The translations under genes were made by a program, and so were the position numbers. DNA of 27,446 nucleotides from WJKK01 sp964638225 (GTDB lineage Bacteria; Patescibacteriota; WWE3; UBA101185; UBA10185), in NCBI GenBank assembly GCA_964638225.1, contig CAZWYL010000009.1:1-27446 (forward strand), in the 5' to 3' direction. Below are positions 24,011-27,446 of this stretch, in pieces (position 1 is the first letter of the stretch; each line of letters starts with the position of its first letter). A model generated the notes under the pieces. That model ran no database searches. It worked only from the letters and a program-made list of their open reading frames with translations, and had not been told where the DNA came from.

Positions 24011-25546
24011 ATGATTTTAAGGAAAATCTTTAGTGAAATTAAAAAACATTACCTAGCTCTTTTAATAGCTGTAACGACTTTATTTGCGAAAGTCCTGGGA
24101 CTAACTTGGGGATTTCCAGGTACTATGCACAATGATGAAAGCAATTTAATTCGCTCTGCCATGGGCATGCGATTTGGCGACTTAAACCCACATCATTTTG
24201 ACTGGCCCTCATTCTCTTTCTACTTTCACTATTTTATATTCTGGACTTTTATAAAGTTAAGAACACGCCTGCAAATTCTTTTTGGCGTAGATACAATGAG
24301 AGAGCTTTTTTCTTTTTGGTGGGGTCCAGAGCTTCCTTTTTATCTTTTAGGCAGAATTAGTTCAATCTCCCTTTTAGCTCTCACGGTTATGGTAGTGTAT
24401 TTCGTTGCAAGAAAAATAACGAAAAATAAATTTGTTTCGATATTGTCGGCACTCATTTTTTCCATTGGATACAGGACAACTTATTATTCATTCTATACTT
24501 TTCCTGAATCCCTCATGCTTTTTTTATTCATGCTCTCTTTTTATTTTTCATTGAAGGTAGTGGAGCGTCCTGATAAGTTTTCAAATTATTTTTTAGCTGC
24601 TTTTTTTGCAGGACTTGGAACTTCTACTAAATACCATGGTTATTTACTTTGTATCGTACTTTTGTGCGCCCACATTTTAGGAAACAAGAAAAATATCAGG
24701 ACACTAAAGGATTTTTTCCTGTTACTCTTCAAAAAAGAAATAATTCTAGCCGCTTTCATTTCGGTTACAGCTTTTTTTATAGGTACACCTTACGCTTTAT
24801 TAGATTGGGAGACCTTTACGAACAGGGCAGATTATACTGGAGCTCTCTGGCAAATAGATCACATGGGGCATGGATTAAACTGGGGTTATCATTTATTTAA
24901 AGTTATCCCGTCCAATTTTGGACTACCAATGGCACTCCTTGGGTTTTACGGATTATTTTTATCTCTGAGGTCAAAGAATAACCTTACTAAGTTAAATGCT
25001 TTTTCTTTTTTAATTTTAGTTGCATACATAGGTACGTGGGGAATAACGCGACCGCATTACTCATTACCCTTGTTCCCTTTTTTCTCAATAATGATTGCTT
25101 TGGCCATAGAATCTCTAATAACCAGACTCAATATGGATAAGAGGAAAACCGCATTAATAATCGTTTTGTTATTCTCAATACCTGTCTACAATTCAAGTAG
25201 GGAAATAGTACGCAGGAGCCGTACAGATACACGTGTTCTAGCTGGTAAATGGATTGAAAACAACATAGGTAAAGAAGAGGTAATTGAGGGAAATCTTACC
25301 GCCACAGGAATTTATGGAGGAAACTCTCCATTGTTTAGATACTCCGATTACAAAACTGCTTTTCCACAGTTCAAGTTATACGAAGAAAGAGATACTTTTG
25401 ATAAGAAATACTTTATTTATCTACCAGATTTGCAAAAACTCCCAGATAAATACAAGGATTCAGAAGTTGTATTTGAGGTGGATAATGATTTAAGAACGGG
25501 ACCCAGTTTAGTTGTTCGTTATTATAGAGAAAATTTAGGAGAGTGA
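24011..25546 (+). CDS. GT39-like membrane glycosyltransferase (GT-C fold)
   Basis: A 511-residue polytopic enzyme. After one helix (about 14-30) comes GFPGTMHNDESNLIR with the acidic pair D42-E43 of GT-C enzymes, then about ten membrane helices. STKYHGYLL in the middle is common in this family, and a C-terminal outer domain of about 110 residues follows (VLAGKWIENNIGKEEVI onward). Donor and acceptor unknown. The 218-base gap to the divergent GT39 gene holds no other gene and presumably both promoters. It is the last gene before the tRNA-His-linked relic element, whose left repeat begins ten bases after its stop. Confidence 0.82.
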   Translation: MILRKIFSEIKKHYLALLIAVTTLFAKVLGLTWGFPGTMHNDESNLIRSAMGMRFGDLNPHHFDWPSFSFYFHYFIFWTFIKLRTRLQILFGVDTMRELFSFWWGPELPFYLLGRISSISLLALTVMVVYFVARKITKNKFVSILSALIFSIGYRTTYYSFYTFPESLMLFLFMLSFYFSLKVVERPDKFSNYFLAAFFAGLGTSTKYHGYLLCIVLLCAHILGNKKNIRTLKDFFLLLFKKEIILAAFISVTAFFIGTPYALLDWETFTNRADYTGALWQIDHMGHGLNWGYHLFKVIPSNFGLPMALLGFYGLFLSLRSKNNLTKLNAFSFLILVAYIGTWGITRPHYSLPLFPFFSIMIALAIESLITRLNMDKRKTALIIVLLFSIPVYNSSREIVRRSRTDTRVLAGKWIENNIGKEEVIEGNLTATGIYGGNSPLFRYSDYKTAFPQFKLYEERDTFDKKYFIYLPDLQKLPDKYKDSEVVFEVDNDLRTGPSLVVRYYRENLGE

Positions 25547-25556
25547 TGAATTTTAT

Positions 25557-25569
25557 AGTTGGGGTGACT
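25557..25569. repeat. 13-bp direct repeat, possible left attachment site
   Basis: AGTTGGGGTGACT is identical to 27392-27404, which is the 3' end of the tRNA-His gene including the encoded CCA. It stands ten bases past the stop of the glycosyltransferase gene and just before the structured RNA. Confidence 0.55.
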
Positions 25570-25771
25570 ATTGCACATTGTAGTAGACCACGTGGTGGTT
25601 AATAGTATCGATGAGTCGCGGGCATGGGCGTCGCGGCACATTGCATGACCTCCGGTAGGAGGTCGAGTCAGATCGCGAGGACCACCTGTATCGACGAGAC
25701 GTATTGACGAACGGAGGGGTCGCCTCACTGCATGACATAGACGTACCGCAGATGACCCCTCCTATTTTTTT
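25566..25771 (+). ncRNA. Candidate structured small RNA, about 205 nt
   Basis: This stretch is strikingly GC-rich against its AT-rich surroundings and has no plausible protein. It can fold as nested stems: GGTGGT (25594-25599) with ACCACC (25681-25686), TCGCG (25616-25620) with CGCGA (25674-25678), and a perfect hairpin GACCTCC-GGTA-GGAGGTC (25647-25664). It ends in a strong terminator (25713-25771). A TATAGT box (25554-25559) is placed to start transcription near 25566. It does not match the conserved cores I know for RNase P, tmRNA, SRP or 6S RNA. The left 13-bp repeat overlaps its promoter region. Function unknown; the 5' end is approximate. Confidence 0.6.
25713..25771 (+). terminator. 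Rho-independent terminator of the candidate RNA
   Basis: Perfect nine-bp stem GGAGGGGTC/GACCCCTCC with inner CTGC/GCAG, followed by TATTTTTTT. The orientation is plus. No protein gene ends nearby on that strand except the glycosyltransferase 167 bases before. Confidence 0.85.
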
Positions 25772-25775
25772 GGAG

Positions 25776-26245
25776 TTATTTATTCAGAATATCAGCTTCT
25801 TGTATCACCTTTTCGGCGTTCTCCCATTGTCCTTCGAATATCAGATGATCTTTAAGTTTTTCGTGGGGCACCCACTTTATTTTTTTAATCTCTTTTTTTT
25901 GGAATTCTAAATCGTTTTTGTTCCCTGTGAATTTAACAATGAATTGTTGTTTGATTTGACCTCTATACCTTTTGCCGTATTTTTGGAAGCCAAGTTCTTG
26001 GTCCTCTTTAGGCCATTCGAATTGTATTTTGTGCGGGCTTTTTTGATTATTTTGAAGTCGACTGAGTGTAGTTCTTCTTGCAGTTCTCTAAGTACTGCTG
26101 TCTCGCAATTTTCTTCTTCATCCATTCCTCCGCCCGGGAAGTCCCATTGATTGTTTCCATATCTCACTTTTTGAATCAGAAGGAACTGATTGTTTTTATC
26201 TATAACTATTGCATTGGCACCTTTTCTGTACGGATAATCGTTCAT
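25776..26245 (-). pseudogene. NUDIX hydrolase with a frameshift
   Basis: From ATG 26245 the protein starts MNDYPYRKGANAIVIDKNNQ and has a full NUDIX box: G39-x5-E45-x7-R53-E54-L55-x-E57-E58, with His60 where glycine is usual. After KIIKK the frame becomes nonsense and stops at 25907. Shifting by one base at a run of six A (26039-26044) restores a typical C-terminal half (KWVPHEKLKDHLIFEGQWENA...) that ends at 25776. About 156 residues in all, as in Ap4A-hydrolase or MutT-like enzymes that cleave nucleoside diphosphates linked to another group. One A is missing relative to an intact gene. This is a real frameshift, a sequencing slip, or slippage during expression. Confidence 0.8.
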
Positions 26246-26282
26246 TAGATCAATTATATAGTAAAAAGTATGTATAAAAGAA

Positions 26283-26323
26283 AACACCCTCTGGCGTTCA
26301 ACGAAGAACTGACCCAAAGGGTG
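26283..26323 (-). terminator. Terminator of the tiny membrane-protein operon
   Basis: On the minus strand ACACCCTTTGG pairs with CCAGAGGGTGT (11 bp, one G-U), with an inner GTTC/GAAC hairpin around TTCG-T, followed by TTTTCTTTT. It starts 17 bases after the stop codon of the 91-aa gene. Confidence 0.85.
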
Positions 26324-26340
26324 TATACGACTACGAAAGA

Positions 26341-26616
26341 TTATAAGCCGGAGAGCAAGTAATGGGCTATGTATGCCCACACTGCCATTGCTATAAGGAG
26401 CGGAGTTCCTGCCATCAGCCATCCTTCTCCATCCTTGTCGAGGAGGAAAGCAAAGGCAACTGAGATTACCGCCCCGACCGAGAACGAAAGGATCATGCTG
26501 TCTGCCATCTCAATGGCAAACTCCAAACCCCGTGCCATGGATCCAGCTAGAATCAGCGTCTCGATCAGAATGAACACGCCGATTACCTTTGCGATCTCAT
26601 CTCGATGTTTCCACAT
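26341..26616 (-). CDS. Small membrane protein, 91 aa, unknown function
   Basis: Started at ATG 26616 (MWKHRDEIAKVIG), the protein has 91 residues and three hydrophobic helices: about 11-28 (VFILIETLILAGSMA), 42-60 (MILSFSVGAVISVAFAFLL) and 67-88. There is a short acidic loop DKDGEG between the second and third. The long open frame upstream of this ATG is unlikely to be used: AGGAGGG lies six bases before ATG and overlaps the stop codon of the preceding 25-aa gene. Base composition is far richer in GC than the host genes. A terminator follows at once. The family is unknown. The three-helix form is compatible with holin-like, transporter-subunit or toxin roles, none shown. Confidence 0.75.
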   Translation of the reverse strand: MWKHRDEIAKVIGVFILIETLILAGSMARGLEFAIEMADSMILSFSVGAVISVAFAFLLDKDGEGWLMAGTPLLIAMAVWAYIAHYLLSGL

Positions 26617-26627
26617 TTTTTTCCCTC

Positions 26628-26705
26628 CTACAACATAGTGAAGCCGACGGCTGCCAGGAATGCTCCTGCTGCTAGAATTGCACACAGAAGTGTGCCCACA
26701 ACCAT
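26628..26705 (-). CDS. Hydrophobic 25-residue peptide
   Basis: ATG at 26705 opens 25 codons for a single hydrophobic helix (MVVGTLLCAILAAGAFLAA, then VGFTML) without any charged residue. AAGGAAAG lies about five bases before the start. The TAG stop forms part of the Shine-Dalgarno of the 91-aa gene 11 bases on, a typical coupled arrangement. It is too short for usual gene finders. Such peptides are found as membrane toxins, regulatory subunits or small complex members. No charged anchor residues are present, which is unusual for a stable transmembrane orientation. Confidence 0.6.
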   Translation of the reverse strand: MVVGTLLCAILAAGAFLAAVGFTML

Positions 26706-26721
26706 TTCTTTCCTTCCCCCT

Positions 26722-26880
26722 TTATATCAAAGAGAAAAGCAAATACGAGAAACTCCCGCTGAAACTAACATGGTTCTCACCATGTCGTCCGCCATCTCCT
26801 GGGCCTGTGGTCATCAAGAGCGCAGCCGTTGCAATGGCTGTCACCACTGCAATGAACGGAAGTTCTAGAACGAGCCTATG
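26722..26880 (-). pseudogene. Possible decayed membrane-peptide gene
   Basis: A very strong Shine-Dalgarno-like GGAGAGGAGG (26884-26893) is followed not by ATG but by CAACATAGG. The frame read from just after it is open to 26722 and encodes LVLELPFIAVVTAIATAALL, a membrane-helix-like stretch, and then a polar tail. A start lost by mutation (or a rare start codon) would explain this. Only the ribosome site and the hydrophobic stretch support it. The rest of 26706-27076 holds only the operon promoter and its leader. Confidence 0.3.
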
Positions 26881-26964
26881 TTGCCTCCTCTCCCGCTATG
26901 GGTTTTCAAAGTGCCGTATGACCCCTTTATAAAAGGCCCTAACAATAGAAGATTTTCCATGACT

Positions 26965-26973
26965 ATTATACCA
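26965..26973 (-). promoter_or_regulatory. Extended -10 promoter of the tiny membrane-protein operon
   Basis: TGG-TATAAT on the minus strand, a perfect extended -10 box. The transcript would run about 250 bases before the 25-aa gene, passing the strong but apparently start-less ribosome site at 26884. Confidence 0.6.
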
Positions 26974-27076
26974 CAAACCCACACTATAAGCTATCTCTGG
27001 TTGTTAGGTTGAGAATAAAGTAATTATTGAATTTAGACTATTTAGCTTCAAACCAAAGCGGAGGAACATCACGTAG

Positions 27077-27406
27077 TGTAACAAATTCACGGTATATTGG
27101 AGTATTACTCCGAAACAGTACGAAGATTTTCGTACGAAGTGGAGGAAGGAACAAAAGAAATTAGAAAACAGACTATCCGAAATATTAGAAGCAGATGAAC
27201 AGTACTACATCACTTCAGTTATGCTCATGAAGCTTGCTTCACGCGCTAAAGAATTATTCTTAAGTTCTAAACCTGAAGAAAAAAGGGTGTTAATTCAAAC
27301 CTCACTCCAAAACTTTAGGTTAAGAGACGGTTTACTCCTTTATGATTGGAGGAAACCTTTTGACAAAATCGCAGAAGCGAAGGAATGTAACAGTTGGGGT
27401 GACTGA
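27077..27406 (+). pseudogene. C-terminal remnant of a serine recombinase
   Basis: The frame is open from just after a TAG at 27074 to TGA at 27404-27406. It reads YWSITPKQYEDFRTKWRKEQ, then ADEQYYIT, LASRAKELFLSSKPEEKRVL, QNFRLRDGLLLYDWRKPFD and NSWGD. This is the coiled-coil and C-terminal end of the large (zinc-ribbon) serine recombinases common in CPR and Firmicutes elements: a helical 'ITP..Y..' segment, then 'A..LF.SS...EKR..L', then 'QN..L.....L.Y...KPF'. The resolvase catalytic domain with its serine, and the recombinase and zinc domains, are absent upstream, so it is a remnant of about 109 codons. Its stop lies inside the tRNA-His gene, opposite in sense. Confidence 0.7.
27392..27404. 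repeat. 13-bp direct repeat, possible right attachment site
   Basis: Second copy of AGTTGGGGTGACT. It spans the 3' end of tRNA-His (acceptor strand, discriminator and CCA) and the last codons of the recombinase remnant. Confidence 0.55.
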
Positions 27407-27446
27407 AGGGATTCGAACCCTCAACCCCCGCCTTCACAGGGCGGTG
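27395..27446 (-). tRNA. tRNA-His (GTG), cut by the window end
   Basis: Minus-strand 3' two thirds of a tRNA. Anticodon stem CCGCC/GGCGG encloses CTGTGAA, giving GTG. T arm GAGGG-TTCGAAT-CCCTT is followed by acceptor CAGTCAC, discriminator C73 and encoded CCA. C73 is the hallmark of bacterial tRNA-His, where it pairs with an extra G at position -1. That base and the 5' acceptor lie outside the window. Confidence 0.9.

Larger units (their letters stand above)
25557..27404. mobile_element. Relic integrated element at tRNA-His
   Basis: About 1.85 kb lies between two exact 13-bp copies of the tRNA-His 3' end. It contains the C-terminal part of a serine recombinase adjoining the right copy, a GC-rich RNA-like locus adjoining the left copy, a frameshifted NUDIX gene and an operon of tiny membrane proteins. 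Integration at a tRNA 3' end with restoration of the tRNA is a standard pattern for integrative elements. The recombinase lacks its catalytic domain, so the element cannot move by itself. The 13-bp match alone is short; its location at the tRNA end and next to the recombinase gives it weight. Confidence 0.5.

Noticed and set aside
25522..25910. Two overlapping open frames of 68 codons on opposite strands across the GC-rich region
   Set aside because: No ribosome sites and no protein-like composition; the region is better explained by paired RNA stems and a terminator.
25566..26705. Type I toxin-antitoxin system (RNA plus hydrophobic peptide)
   Set aside because: The RNA is not antisense to, or adjoining, the peptide gene. 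Only an eight-base Shine-Dalgarno complement links them, which is too weak to name a system.
26369..26932. Three plus-strand frames of 87-90 codons opposite the tiny membrane operon
   Set aside because: Low-complexity mirror images of GC-rich minus-strand genes. The minus strand has the promoter, Shine-Dalgarno sites and terminator.

Overview
The window is AT-rich, tightly packed bacterial DNA. Small genomes of the Candidate Phyla Radiation (Patescibacteria) fit best: terse operons, convergent genes that overlap at their ends, many short proteins of unknown function, several GT-C membrane glycosyltransferases, and a minimal housekeeping set (rlmN, rsmI, rpmG, leuS). TGA is used as a stop codon, so the Gracilibacteria-type recoding of TGA does not apply. 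The exact phylum cannot be fixed from this sequence; Microgenomates or Katanobacteria would be reasonable guesses.

Bases 1-6200 hold a loose series of co-oriented minus-strand tRNA genes (Phe, Gly, two Leu, Lys, Arg), all with encoded CCA. Between them lie a DUF2207 membrane protein, the rRNA methylase RlmN, a secreted coiled-coil protein and three very small proteins with strong Shine-Dalgarno sites. A cluster of hairpins with a 37-bp direct repeat sits at 658-814, and a decayed tRNA-Leu copy lies near 4358-4398.

Bases 6200-11900 hold an anchored DUF4430-like protein and a minus-strand MacAB-type export operon (adaptor, ATPase, two 393-residue permeases). A DgkA-family lipid kinase is convergent and overlapping with a PAP2 lipid phosphatase. 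Bases 11875-17270 form a minus-strand series: rpmG, a thioredoxin-fold membrane protein, rsmI, a HelD-type helicase, a GT39-like glycosyltransferase and the PAP2 gene. leuS runs divergently from rpmG and is followed by an MFS transporter. Next come a minus-strand pair (GT39-like enzyme and a putative PD-(D/E)XK nuclease) and a third GT-C enzyme on the plus strand.

The last 1.9 kb (25557-27404) is the most unusual part. It is bracketed by a 13-bp direct repeat matching the 3' end of a tRNA-His gene. A serine-recombinase C-terminal remnant ends inside that tRNA. Inside lie a GC-rich, strongly structured apparent RNA gene with its own terminator, a frameshifted NUDIX hydrolase, and a promoter-to-terminator unit for two tiny membrane proteins with coupled translation. 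I read it as the relic of an integrated element.

A second theme runs through the window. Many ordinary genes have a -10 box 6-9 bases before the start codon and no Shine-Dalgarno, so they are probably leaderless. The small unknown genes instead carry strong Shine-Dalgarno sites.
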